Assembly (NCBI GenBank): GCA_963805405.1
Contig: CAWDUC010000020.1
Location: 496,001 to 560,000, forward strand
DNA length: 64,000 nucleotides
Origin: JAEUMG01 sp963805405
GTDB lineage: Bacteria > Pseudomonadota > Alphaproteobacteria > Rhizobiales > Aestuariivirgaceae
Reading direction: 5' to 3'
Positions 45,226-53,541 of the stretch are shown in pieces (position 1 is the first letter of the stretch; each line of letters opens with the position of its first letter). The notes beneath the pieces were generated by a model, which saw nothing but the letters and a program-made list of their open reading frames with translations, did no database searches and was not told where the DNA came from. A program made the translations under genes and the position numbers.

Positions 45226-46218
45226 GTGGCTGAGGTCACGCGGCATATCGTTTCGCGCGAGGAAGAGGGCATGCGGCTCGACCGCTGGTTCCGCTTGCAC
45301 CTGCCGCAAGTCAATTTTGCCTATCTCAACAAATTGACGCGTTCGGGCCAGGTTCGGGTCGAGGGCGGCCGGGCGCGCACCAATACGCGACTGGCGGAAG
45401 GCCAGGAAATCCGCGTGCCGCCGCTTAATTTCGATAAGAAACCTGCCGACGAGCCGGCCGCAGAGTTGAAACCGCTCAACAAGGCGGACCGTGCTCTGAT
45501 CAAGGACATGACGCTCTTCGAGGACAAGGACCTCCTGATCCTAAACAAGCCATCAGGCCTCGCCGTGCAGGGCGGCACCAGTACACACCGCCATCTGGAC
45601 GGCTTGCTGGAGAGTCTCGGCCTCGAATTGGGCGAACGGCCGCGCCTTGTGCATCGGCTCGATCGCGATACGTCGGGTGTCATCGTCGTCGCCAAGCGCC
45701 GGGCGATTGCGGCGGCGCTCGGCAAACTGTTCGCGACGCGCGGCGTGAAGAAGACCTATTGGGCGGCAGTGCGCGGCGTACCGTCGCCGGCGCAGGGCAA
45801 GGTCGATGTGGCGCTCATCAAGGCCAAGGGGCCGCGCGGCGACCAGGTGCGGCCGAGCGAGGAGGGCGAGGAAGACGACGCCCAGCGCGCGGTGACGCAT
45901 TACAACGTCATCGACAAGGCGCCGCCGGTACTCGCCTGGGTATCTCTCAAGCCGGTGACGGGTCGGCAGCATCAATTGCGCGCGCATATGGCGCATGTCG
46001 GGACGCCGATCGCCGGTGATGAGAAATATGACGGCGACAAGGACTTGCCGGCTTCGATAAGCCGCAAGCTGCATCTGCATGCGCGGCGCATCGTGTTTGC
46101 GCATCCGCGCGACGGCAAGACCGTCGACGTGACGGCGCCATTGCCGCCGCATATGCGCGAGACGTTCCAGTTGTTCGGCTTCGACGCCGATCGCTACGAG
46201 GCGGCGGAGGAGGCATGA
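45226..46218 (+). CDS. RluA-family pseudouridine synthase (RluC/RluD-like)
   Basis: A 330-aa enzyme with an N-terminal S4 RNA-binding domain (GMRLDRWFRLHLPQVNFAYL, KLTRSGQVRVEGGR) and a catalytic RluA domain. The active-site Asp is in LVHRLDRDTSGVIVVAKRRA, with KTYWAAVRGVP, GRQHQLRAHMAHVGTPIAGD and LHLHARRIVFAHP downstream. It modifies uridines in 23S rRNA; RluC is more likely than RluD, but that cannot be settled by eye. The start is GTG, 6 bp after corA. Its stop overlaps the ATP12 gene start by 4 bp. Confidence 0.92.
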   Translation: MAEVTRHIVSREEEGMRLDRWFRLHLPQVNFAYLNKLTRSGQVRVEGGRARTNTRLAEGQEIRVPPLNFDKKPADEPAAELKPLNKADRALIKDMTLFEDKDLLILNKPSGLAVQGGTSTHRHLDGLLESLGLELGERPRLVHRLDRDTSGVIVVAKRRAIAAALGKLFATRGVKKTYWAAVRGVPSPAQGKVDVALIKAKGPRGDQVRPSEEGEEDDAQRAVTHYNVIDKAPPVLAWVSLKPVTGRQHQLRAHMAHVGTPIAGDEKYDGDKDLPASISRKLHLHARRIVFAHPRDGKTVDVTAPLPPHMRETFQLFGFDADRYEAAEEA

Positions 46219-46922
46219 CCACGACTCCGCGCAAACGTTTCTACAAGACAGCGACGGTGACCGACGATAACGGGATAGCGCTCGACGGCCGGCCGGTGCG
46301 CACGCCGATGAAGCAACCGTTGCGGCTTCCGACCCGTGCACTCGCCGAGGCGATCGCAAAGGAATGGGAAGGGCAGGGTGACAAGATCGATCCTGCCGCG
46401 ATGATACTCACCAAGCTCGCCAATACCACGATCGACCGGGTAGCCGACGACCAGCAGCGTATCGCCGATGAGATCGTGAAATTCGCCGAGGCCGATCAGG
46501 TGAATTATCGGGCGCATGAACCGGAAGAACTGGTCGCACGGCAGGCGGAGCACTGGAATCCCGTGGTCGATTGGGCGATGGCGCAGCTCGATGCCCCATT
46601 TGTGACAACAGCCGGCATTGTCCATCGCCGGCAGCCGGCGGAAGCGCTGGGCGCCTTCGCGCGGCATATCGACAAGCTTGATCCCTGGTCGCTTGCCGTA
46701 ATTTACAACCTTGCGACGATCACCGGTTCAGCGCTCATCGCGGCAATGCTTGCCGATGGAGCGCTCGATCGGGAAGCAGCGTGGCGCGCGGCTTTCGTCG
46801 ATGAGGATTGGGAAACCGAATTATGGGGGCAAGACGAGGAAGCGATGCAACGACGTGCCGCGCTCAGGCGCGAATTCGATGCCTGCGTGGATTTCCTCGA
46901 ACTCGCGCGGCAAAAACAATAG
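46215..46922 (+). CDS. ATP12-family F1-ATPase assembly chaperone
   Basis: A 235-aa alphaproteobacterial homologue of mitochondrial Atp12, which helps fold the F1 alpha subunit. Typical blocks: RFYKTATVTDDNGIALDGRP, VRTPMKQPLRLPTRALAEAI, KIDPAAMILTKLANTTIDRV and ELVARQAEHWNPVVDWA. Soluble. It overlaps the pseudouridine synthase gene by 4 bp, an arrangement common in this class. Confidence 0.93.
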   Translation: MTTTPRKRFYKTATVTDDNGIALDGRPVRTPMKQPLRLPTRALAEAIAKEWEGQGDKIDPAAMILTKLANTTIDRVADDQQRIADEIVKFAEADQVNYRAHEPEELVARQAEHWNPVVDWAMAQLDAPFVTTAGIVHRRQPAEALGAFARHIDKLDPWSLAVIYNLATITGSALIAAMLADGALDREAAWRAAFVDEDWETELWGQDEEAMQRRAALRREFDACVDFLELARQKQ

Positions 46923-46934
46923 GGGAAGGCGGCC

Positions 46935-49013
46935 ATGACTCGCGATGCGCGCTACGACATTCTGTTCGAGCCAGTGAAGATCGGCCCGGTCACCACCAAG
47001 AACCGCTTCTTCCAGGTGCCGCATTGCAACGGCATGGGATATCGCGATGCGACCTCGAACGCCGTGATGCGCGAGATCAAGGCCGAGGGCGGCTGGGGCA
47101 TCATCTCTACGGAGCAGACCGAAATCCATCCGACCGGCGACATATCGCCCTATATCGAATTGCGACTCTGGGATGACCAGGATGTGCCGATGCTGGCGCG
47201 CATCGCCGAGGCCATCCACAAGTACGATGCGCTCGCTGCGCTCGAGCTTTGTCACAATGGCATGAACTCGGCCAATCTCTACAGCCGCGAAGTGCCGTTC
47301 GGGCCGGCGAATCTTCCCGTTGCCACCGCCTATAACGATCCGGTTCAGGCGCGTGCGATGGACAAGGAAGACATCCGGAACTTGCGGCGCTGGCATCGCA
47401 ACGCCGCCTTGCGGGGAAAGAAGGCGGGCTACGACATTGCCTATGTCTATGCCGGCAAGCTCTTCGGCGGCGCCATGTACTTCATTTCGAGGCGCTACAA
47501 CACACGCACTGACGAATATGGCGGAAGTCTTGAGAACCGCTCGCGCCTGTTGCGCGAATTGATCGAGGACACGAAGGAAGCGGTTGGCGACAGCATGGGT
47601 GTCGTCTGCCGGATCTCCGTCGATGAATTGCTGGGCGAGGAGGGCCTTCATGCCGCCGAAGCGCGCGACATGGTGGCCATGATGGCCGAACTTCCCGATT
47701 GCTGGGACCTCACCTTGTCGGGCTGGGAGAATGACAGCCAGACTTCGCGCTTTGCCGCAGAGGCCTTTCAGGAACAGTTCGTGACGGGCTTGAAGCAATT
47801 GACGACCAAGCCGGTCGTCGGCGTCGGCCGCTTCACGTCCGCCGACACCATGGTGCGCATGGTGAAGAGCGGCATTCTCGATCTCATTGGCGCGGCGCGC
47901 CCGTCGATCGCCGATCCGTTCCTTCCGAAGAAGATCGAAGAAGGGCGCATCGAGGATATCCGCGAATGCATCGGCTGCAATATGTGCGTGGCCGGCGACT
48001 TCACCACGACACCGAGCCGATGCACGCAGAATCCGTCCTTCTCCGAGGAGTGGCGCAAGGGCTGGCACCCTGAGCGTATCCGTCCACGCCACACCGATGC
48101 ACGCGTGCTGGTGGTCGGATCGGGACCTGCCGGGCTAGAAGCAAGCATGATGCTCGGCCGGCGCGGCTATCACGTAACGCTCGCTGAAGCCTCGGGCGAA
48201 CTGGGCGGCCGTGTCACGGCAGAGCGCAAACTGCCGGGGCTTTCTGCCTGGGGGCGTGTCGCCGATTACCGCACGGGCCAGATCGCCAGCATGGCCAATG
48301 TCGAGGTCTATCGCGGCAGCACGCTGACGGCTGATGATGTGCTGACGCTCGGTGTTCGTTATGTGGCGCTTGCGACGGGCGCCAAATGGCGGCGGGATGG
48401 CGTGGCGCGGCGCGTGTTGAAACCAGTGCCGATCGCCGCCGATGCCGATGTGCTGACGCCGGACGACATCATGGCTGGCAAAATGCCAAGCAATCGCAAT
48501 GTCCTCGTTTATGACGATGACCACTATTACATGGGCGGCGTACTTGCCGAACATCTGGCGCGCGCCGGCTTCACGGTGACGCTCACCACTACCTCATCCA
48601 TGGTCTCAGCCTGGACTTTCATGACCATGGAGCAGGCGTTCATTCAGGCGCGGATCATCGAGCTTGGTATCGGCATTGAATGCAATCGTGTCTTGCGCGC
48701 GATCGGGGCCGATGGCGCAGAGTTTGCCTGCGCCTATACAGGGCGCCCGCACAAGATCGAGGCGGGATCGGTTGTTCTCGTCACCGCGCGCTTGCCGGAA
48801 ACGGAACTCCACGAGTCACTTCAAGCTCGCGCCGCCGAATGGGCTGATGGCGGTCTCCAGTCGGTGACCTTGATCGGTGATGCGTTGGCGCCGGCGACGA
48901 TTGCGCACGCCGTCTATGAGGGCCGGCGCTACGCGGAGCAGCTTGGCGAGACGATTGATCCCGACAAGGTTGCGTTCAAGCGCGAGGTTGCGGGACTTGC
49001 GGCTTGGAACTGA
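46935..49013 (+). CDS. Trimethylamine/dimethylamine dehydrogenase-like iron-sulfur flavoprotein
   Basis: A 692-aa protein of the TMADH/DMADH/histamine dehydrogenase family, with an FMN TIM barrel followed by two nucleotide-binding domains. Cys31 in NRFFQVPHCNGMG is at the place of the 6-S-cysteinyl-FMN cysteine. The 4Fe-4S cluster is Cys345, Cys348, Cys351 (CIGCNMC) and Cys363 (PSRCTQNP). IGAARPSIADPFLPKKIEEG and RVLVVGSGPAGLEASMMLGR are typical. The YVYGAH block of TMADH reads YVYAGK here, so the catalytic His appears to be replaced. It is probably an N-demethylating or amine dehydrogenase of unknown substrate; N-methylproline demethylase (StcD) is a relative worth testing. Confidence 0.85.
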   Translation: MTRDARYDILFEPVKIGPVTTKNRFFQVPHCNGMGYRDATSNAVMREIKAEGGWGIISTEQTEIHPTGDISPYIELRLWDDQDVPMLARIAEAIHKYDALAALELCHNGMNSANLYSREVPFGPANLPVATAYNDPVQARAMDKEDIRNLRRWHRNAALRGKKAGYDIAYVYAGKLFGGAMYFISRRYNTRTDEYGGSLENRSRLLRELIEDTKEAVGDSMGVVCRISVDELLGEEGLHAAEARDMVAMMAELPDCWDLTLSGWENDSQTSRFAAEAFQEQFVTGLKQLTTKPVVGVGRFTSADTMVRMVKSGILDLIGAARPSIADPFLPKKIEEGRIEDIRECIGCNMCVAGDFTTTPSRCTQNPSFSEEWRKGWHPERIRPRHTDARVLVVGSGPAGLEASMMLGRRGYHVTLAEASGELGGRVTAERKLPGLSAWGRVADYRTGQIASMANVEVYRGSTLTADDVLTLGVRYVALATGAKWRRDGVARRVLKPVPIAADADVLTPDDIMAGKMPSNRNVLVYDDDHYYMGGVLAEHLARAGFTVTLTTTSSMVSAWTFMTMEQAFIQARIIELGIGIECNRVLRAIGADGAEFACAYTGRPHKIEAGSVVLVTARLPETELHESLQARAAEWADGGLQSVTLIGDALAPATIAHAVYEGRRYAEQLGETIDPDKVAFKREVAGLAAWN

Positions 49014-49026
49014 AAAGACTATCCGG

Positions 49027-50667
49027 TCAATCGATTTGGGTGATGAGGGCCTTGAATCGCGGATGATCGCGGATGCCATCAAAATCGCTGTCGGTAAGGA
49101 GCCATTTTTTCGTCGCCATGTGAGCCTCGGCGATCCAGCGCTCCAGCAGGATCAAAGCCTTGTCAACCTCAAGCAGGAGCACGTAATTGCACGCGGCATT
49201 ATACTGCGTCAGCGCTCCATCGGGGTCGATCGTCAAGGCCCGTGCTGTCCATTCCAAGGCCCGCTCCAGCTCGCCCAATTTTGCCAGGGCCCCGGCTCCG
49301 AGCGTGGCGGCCAACGGTACGTCGGGATGCAAGGCGAGCGCGCGTTCGGCACTCCGAATGCCAGCGCGAGCCATGTTCTCGGATTCTGTTCGACGTCCGA
49401 GGATGTCATACATCTGGGCGAGCATGAGGAGGCATCGGTAATCGTCAGGTGATATCTCGAGCGCGCGTTCGTGAGACGCCGCTGCCTTTTCCCATGCGGC
49501 GAGGTCATAAAGCGCTTCGCTGTAGTGGTAATGCGCTTCGAACAGATTGGGATTGAGCTTGATCGCTTGCTCGAACGCAGTAACGGATTCCAGCGACCGG
49601 CCCGCTCTAACCAATCCCAATGCATAGGCTGCATGCGCTTCAGCGAGATCGGGAGCAAGTGCCAACGCCCTTTGTCCTGCTGCTAGAACTTCTTCGATCG
49701 TCACGTCGGGATGATGCACTGCGTACAGGAACGAACCGGCGTCGGCGAGGCCGGCAAACGCGCGCGCATAGGTTGGGTCGATTTCGGCAGCCTTGAGAAA
49801 CATCCTCCGGGCAATCAGGACGTGTTGCATCGTATGCAGATGGTAGAAATATCGGCCCTGAAGATAATAGTCATATGCATCCAGATTGCGTGTCGGAGCT
49901 GTTTCGATCGCCCGCTTTTCTTGCGGCAGCAGCCAGATGCTGAGCTGTTCCACGATGATCTTGGTAATTTCATCCTGGATCGCGAATACATCGGTCAGTT
50001 CACGGTCGTAGCGGTCTGCCCAGATGTGGGTGCCTTTGACCGTATCGGTGAGCTGGGCGCTGATCCGGACCCGGTTGCCAGATTTGCGGACGCTGCCCTC
50101 CAGAATGTTCGTAACTTTTAGCCTGCCGCGCAATTCCTGGCTATCGGCGATCTGGCCCTTGTAGGCAAAAACGGCGTTGCGGGCGATGACGGACAATCCC
50201 GAAACCTTGGCAAGATCGGTGAGAATGTCCTCGGTGACGCCATCGGAGAAGTACTCCTGCTCGGGATCGCCGCTCAGATTCTGGAACGGCAGCACCGCGA
50301 TTGTCGGTCTTGCGTAAGTCGCTCCCACCGCCTGATCGGGGATGTCATCCGAACGTCTATCGAAAGCGAGAATCCTATAGCCAACCCGCGGAACGGTTGT
50401 GATCCATTCGAGACCGTCATGTCTCGGGCCCAAGCACTTCCGCAAGGACGCGATCTGAACCGACAGGTTGCTCTCTTCGACCTGCTGGGCGGGCCAGGCA
50501 ACATCCATAAGGTCGGCCTTCGTCACGACGCGGCCCCCGGCAGCAAGAAGCGCTTCAAGCAGCGCCACGCCACGCTGGCCCAGGGGCACGGGTGTGTCCT
50601 GTTTCATAAGGAGCTTGCGCCGGGCATCGAGAACAAACGGGCCAAAGGTAAACTGCGATTTGTCCAT
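49027..50667 (-). CDS. CadC-like regulator: winged-helix domain plus TPR/adenylate-cyclase-type region
   Basis: A 546-aa cytoplasmic regulator. Residues 1-105 are an OmpR/PhoB-type winged helix (FGPFVLDARRKLLMKQDTPV, KADLMDVAWPAQQVEESNLS, ITTVPRVGYRIL). From residue about 121, IAVLPFQNLSGDPEQEYFSD and GVTEDILTDLAKVSGLSVIA form the conserved TolB-like module found in adenylate-cyclase-type proteins. TPR repeats follow (AFEQAIKLNPNLFEAHYHYS, SHERALEISPDDYRCLLMLA). No membrane segment is seen, unlike E. coli CadC. It converges on the TMADH-like gene with 13 bp between stops. Ligand and targets unknown. Confidence 0.88.
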   Translation of the reverse strand: MDKSQFTFGPFVLDARRKLLMKQDTPVPLGQRGVALLEALLAAGGRVVTKADLMDVAWPAQQVEESNLSVQIASLRKCLGPRHDGLEWITTVPRVGYRILAFDRRSDDIPDQAVGATYARPTIAVLPFQNLSGDPEQEYFSDGVTEDILTDLAKVSGLSVIARNAVFAYKGQIADSQELRGRLKVTNILEGSVRKSGNRVRISAQLTDTVKGTHIWADRYDRELTDVFAIQDEITKIIVEQLSIWLLPQEKRAIETAPTRNLDAYDYYLQGRYFYHLHTMQHVLIARRMFLKAAEIDPTYARAFAGLADAGSFLYAVHHPDVTIEEVLAAGQRALALAPDLAEAHAAYALGLVRAGRSLESVTAFEQAIKLNPNLFEAHYHYSEALYDLAAWEKAAASHERALEISPDDYRCLLMLAQMYDILGRRTESENMARAGIRSAERALALHPDVPLAATLGAGALAKLGELERALEWTARALTIDPDGALTQYNAACNYVLLLEVDKALILLERWIAEAHMATKKWLLTDSDFDGIRDHPRFKALITQID

Positions 50668-50792
50668 CGGTGTAAGCTATCCGACTTCGGAACTTTTCGG
50701 AACAATTCGGCGGTCGTTGCGATACCCCAGCGGTCAAGGCAGGCAAGCTTCCCTCACTCCAGCGCGCTTCTAGAATGGAAAGGGAATCGCAA

Positions 50793-51068
50793 ATGCCAAG
50801 CTATCCAAGGATCCAGAATGCCCATCGATTGGCGCTCGCCGCGATGGCCTTAACACTTATTGGCGGCGGCACGCTGCAAGCGCGCCCCGAAATCGACCCT
50901 TGCGGGCGCTCCTACCCACGATTGACGGACAGATATTGTGAAGTGGTGGAAGATGTGTCCTTGGACAAGGACGGGCCGCAGGCGCGCGCGCTAAGTGCCG
51001 CAAGTGAATCACCTGTGATGCCGGCGAGCGATATGCGGGAAATATGGAACAATCGTGGGCGGGAGTAG
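50793..51068 (+). CDS. Small secreted protein of unknown function
   Basis: A 91-aa candidate. N-terminal basic residues and a hydrophobic stretch (LALAAMALTLIGGGTLQA) look like a signal peptide, with cleavage near ARPEI. The mature part has two cysteines (EIDPCGRSYPRLTDRYCEVV), which could pair. GAAAGGGAA lies about 8 bp before the ATG. No family is recognised. It is divergent from the CadC-like regulator; its 3' end approaches that of xthA. Coding status is plausible, not proven. Confidence 0.5.
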   Translation: MPSYPRIQNAHRLALAAMALTLIGGGTLQARPEIDPCGRSYPRLTDRYCEVVEDVSLDKDGPQARALSAASESPVMPASDMREIWNNRGRE

Positions 51069-51089
51069 GCACCCGCAGGAACTAAGCGA

Positions 51090-51871
51090 TCAGATATCGA
51101 GTTCAATGACCACCGGCACATGGTCCGACGGTTTCTCCCAGCCCCGCACATGCTTGTCGATCCTGCGCTGACGAAGCGATCGGCGGCCTGCGGCGACAGG
51201 AGGCAATGGTCGATCCTGATGCCGTTGTTCTTTTGCCACGCACCTGCCTGGTAATCCCAAAAAGTATAAACACCTGGACCAGGTGAGGCGGCGCGGACGG
51301 CGTCGGTCAGGCCGAGCGCCATGAGGCGCCGGAACTGCGCGCGCGTCTTCGGCAAGAACAAGGCGTCGTCCTTCCAAACCTCCGGATGCTTGGCATCAAT
51401 CGGTGTGGGGATGACATTGAAATCACCGGCCAGGACAAAAGGCTGTTCGAGCGCGAGGAGGTTGCGGGTGCGCGCTACAAGCCGATCCATCCAGGCGAGC
51501 TTGTAGGCATATTTGTCGGTGTTCGGCGGATTCCCGTTCGGGAGGTAGACCGAGGCTATCCGGACCGGCTCGCGCTTCCCCATGATCACCGCTTCGAGAT
51601 AGCGTGCATGATCGTCGCCATTGCCGCCGGGCAGGCGCGGGGTCACGTCCTCGAGCGGAGCTTTCGACAGGATGGCGACGCCATTGTAAGTCTTCTGACC
51701 ATGGATCGCGAGATTGTAGCCAAGTTCCTCGAAGGGTGTGCGCGGAAAGGCTTGGTCCTCGCACTTGATTTCCTGGAGGCATACGACGTCCGGCGTCGCC
51801 TCCTTGAACCAGGCGATGACGGTATCAATCCTGGCCTTGACCGAGTTAACGTTCCAGGTCGCAATTCGCAT
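51090..51871 (-). CDS. xthA: Exodeoxyribonuclease III / AP endonuclease (one frameshift)
   Basis: Repairs abasic sites; about 260 aa. It starts MRIATWNVNSVKARIDTVI; the metal-binding Glu is in VVCLQEIKCEDQAFP. YNGVAILSKAP, RIASVYLPNGNPPNTDKYAY and VLAGDFNVIPTPIDAKHPEV follow, then FWDYQAGAWQKNNGIRIDHC. The final SDHVPVV (catalytic His) lies in another frame after a missing base near 51163, giving the end HVRGWEKPSDHVPVVIELDI. Without the correction the protein would lose its catalytic His and run on into unrelated sequence. Confidence 0.93.
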
Positions 51872-51889
51872 TGATGCGGCGCCGAGGGG

Positions 51890-52219
51890 CTAGACGGAGA
51901 AGCTGGTGCCGCAACCGCAAGACGAGGTCGCGTTGGGGTTGGTGATCTTGAAGGCCTGGCCGATCAGGTCGTCGACGAAGTCGATCTGCGAGCCGCTCAG
52001 GTAGACGAGGGACGTGGAATCGATCAGAACGGTGGCGCCACTCCTCTCGATGACGAGGTCGTCGTCATTGCGCATGTCCTCGAGTTCGAAGCCATATTGG
52101 AAACCGGAACAGCCACCACCATTGACCGAGACGCGCAAAGCGTTCTTGCCCGGCTCGATTGCGAGGATTTCCTTGATGCGGGAGGCAGCCCGCTCGGTGA
52201 CGGCAACGGCTTCGCTCAT
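51890..52219 (-). CDS. erpA: ErpA/IscA-type iron-sulfur cluster insertion protein
   Basis: A-type Fe-S carrier, 109 aa. The three conserved cysteines are present: GGGCSGFQYGF and SSCGCGTSF at the C-terminus. It opens with MSEAVAVTERAASRIKEILA. It delivers clusters to apo-enzymes; ErpA versus IscA cannot be separated firmly by eye. Its start is 48 bp from that of the divergent dgt gene, a common alphaproteobacterial neighbourhood (xthA-erpA / dgt-argS). Confidence 0.92.
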   Translation of the reverse strand: MSEAVAVTERAASRIKEILAIEPGKNALRVSVNGGGCSGFQYGFELEDMRNDDDLVIERSGATVLIDSTSLVYLSGSQIDFVDDLIGQAFKITNPNATSSCGCGTSFSV

Positions 52220-52266
52220 GGGGCTTTATGTCGGCGCGGGCACGGTGGTTGTCAACGGGGCGGGGC

Positions 52267-53463
52267 ATGATTGCCTCTAGGGCCCGCTATGCCTCCAATC
52301 CGACCCTCACTCGCGGACGCCTGGTCGCGGAGCCCGAAAGCCCGCCGCGAACGCCGTTTGCCCGGGATCGTGACCGGATCATCCATTCCTCCGCATTCCG
52401 GCGACTGAAACACAAGACGCAGGTCTTCGTCTATCACGAGGGTGACCATTACCGGACGCGGCTGACCCACTCGATCGAGGTCGCCCAGATCGCGCGATCC
52501 ATCGCCCGGGCGCTTGGCCTCGACGAGGATTTGACCGAAGCGCTGGCCCTTGCGCATGACCTCGGTCACACCCCATTCGGGCATGCCGGCGAGCGCGAAC
52601 TCGATGCCCTGATGAAGCCCTATGGCGGCTTCGATCACAATGCACAAACGCTCCGGATCGTGACCCGGCTTGAGCATCGCTATGCCAATTTCGACGGGCT
52701 CAATCTTACCTGGGAAACGCTCGAAGGGCTTGTTAAGCATAATGGCCCGCTGATCGATAATGAGGGCCACGCGCTCGGCCATTACCGCGAATCAGGATTG
52801 CCCGCGGCGATCGTCGAATATGCCGAGGTACACGATCTGGAGCTTGCCTCGTGGCCGTCAGCCGAGGCCCAGGTCGCGGCGCTCTCCGACGATATCGCCT
52901 ATAACGCACATGATATCGATGACGGTCTGCGCGCTCATCTCTTCGAAGTGATCGACCTGGGCGACGTGCCGTTGGTCGGGACGGCACTTGCCGAAGTGCT
53001 CAAGACCTATCCGAAGCTCGACCGCGGTCGGCTCGTCCACGAGACGGTGCGACGGTTGATTGCCGCGATGGTCGCCGATCTCCTAGTTGAAACGAACCGG
53101 CGAGCTGCGAAGTACAAGCCTAATTCCGCCAATGCCGTAAGAGCGCTTGGGGACCCGCTCGTGGCGTTCAGCAACCAGATGCGCGAGAACAACCGCGTGC
53201 TGCAGGGCTTTCTCTCGAAGCGCATGTATCGCCATGAGCGAGTGCTGGCCATCACCGATCGGGCGCGGCGGGTGATCCGTGACCTTTTCGAAGCCTACAT
53301 GGCCGATCCGGGCTTGCTTCCGAAGGATTGGCGGGAGGATTCCTTCACCGACGATCGCAGCCGGTTCGCACGGCAGGTTTGCGATTTCATCGCTGGCATG
53401 ACCGATCGCTACGCGCTCGACCAACACAAAAGACTGTTCGATCTTGAACCGCTGTCGCGTTGA
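52267..53463 (+). CDS. dGTPase-like dNTP triphosphohydrolase (HD domain)
   Basis: A 398-aa HD-domain enzyme that removes triphosphate from deoxynucleotides. It has PPRTPFARDRDRIIHSSAFR, the invariant RLKHKTQVF, HYRTRLTHSIEVAQIARSIA (His ligand), LALAHDLGHTPFGHAGE (the HD pair) and LSDDIAYNAHDIDDGLRAHL. The ATG at 52267 gives the family's usual start; an upstream GTG-type extension overlaps the erpA promoter. argS follows, as in many relatives. Confidence 0.93.
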   Translation: MIASRARYASNPTLTRGRLVAEPESPPRTPFARDRDRIIHSSAFRRLKHKTQVFVYHEGDHYRTRLTHSIEVAQIARSIARALGLDEDLTEALALAHDLGHTPFGHAGERELDALMKPYGGFDHNAQTLRIVTRLEHRYANFDGLNLTWETLEGLVKHNGPLIDNEGHALGHYRESGLPAAIVEYAEVHDLELASWPSAEAQVAALSDDIAYNAHDIDDGLRAHLFEVIDLGDVPLVGTALAEVLKTYPKLDRGRLVHETVRRLIAAMVADLLVETNRRAAKYKPNSANAVRALGDPLVAFSNQMRENNRVLQGFLSKRMYRHERVLAITDRARRVIRDLFEAYMADPGLLPKDWREDSFTDDRSRFARQVCDFIAGMTDRYALDQHKRLFDLEPLSR

Positions 53464-53541
53464 CGCTGGCGGTTGCGTAGCGAAGGCTTTTCGGCTACGG
53501 CCCGCATTTCCCCCTCAGTTGTGTGCGATTGCGCGTTAATC

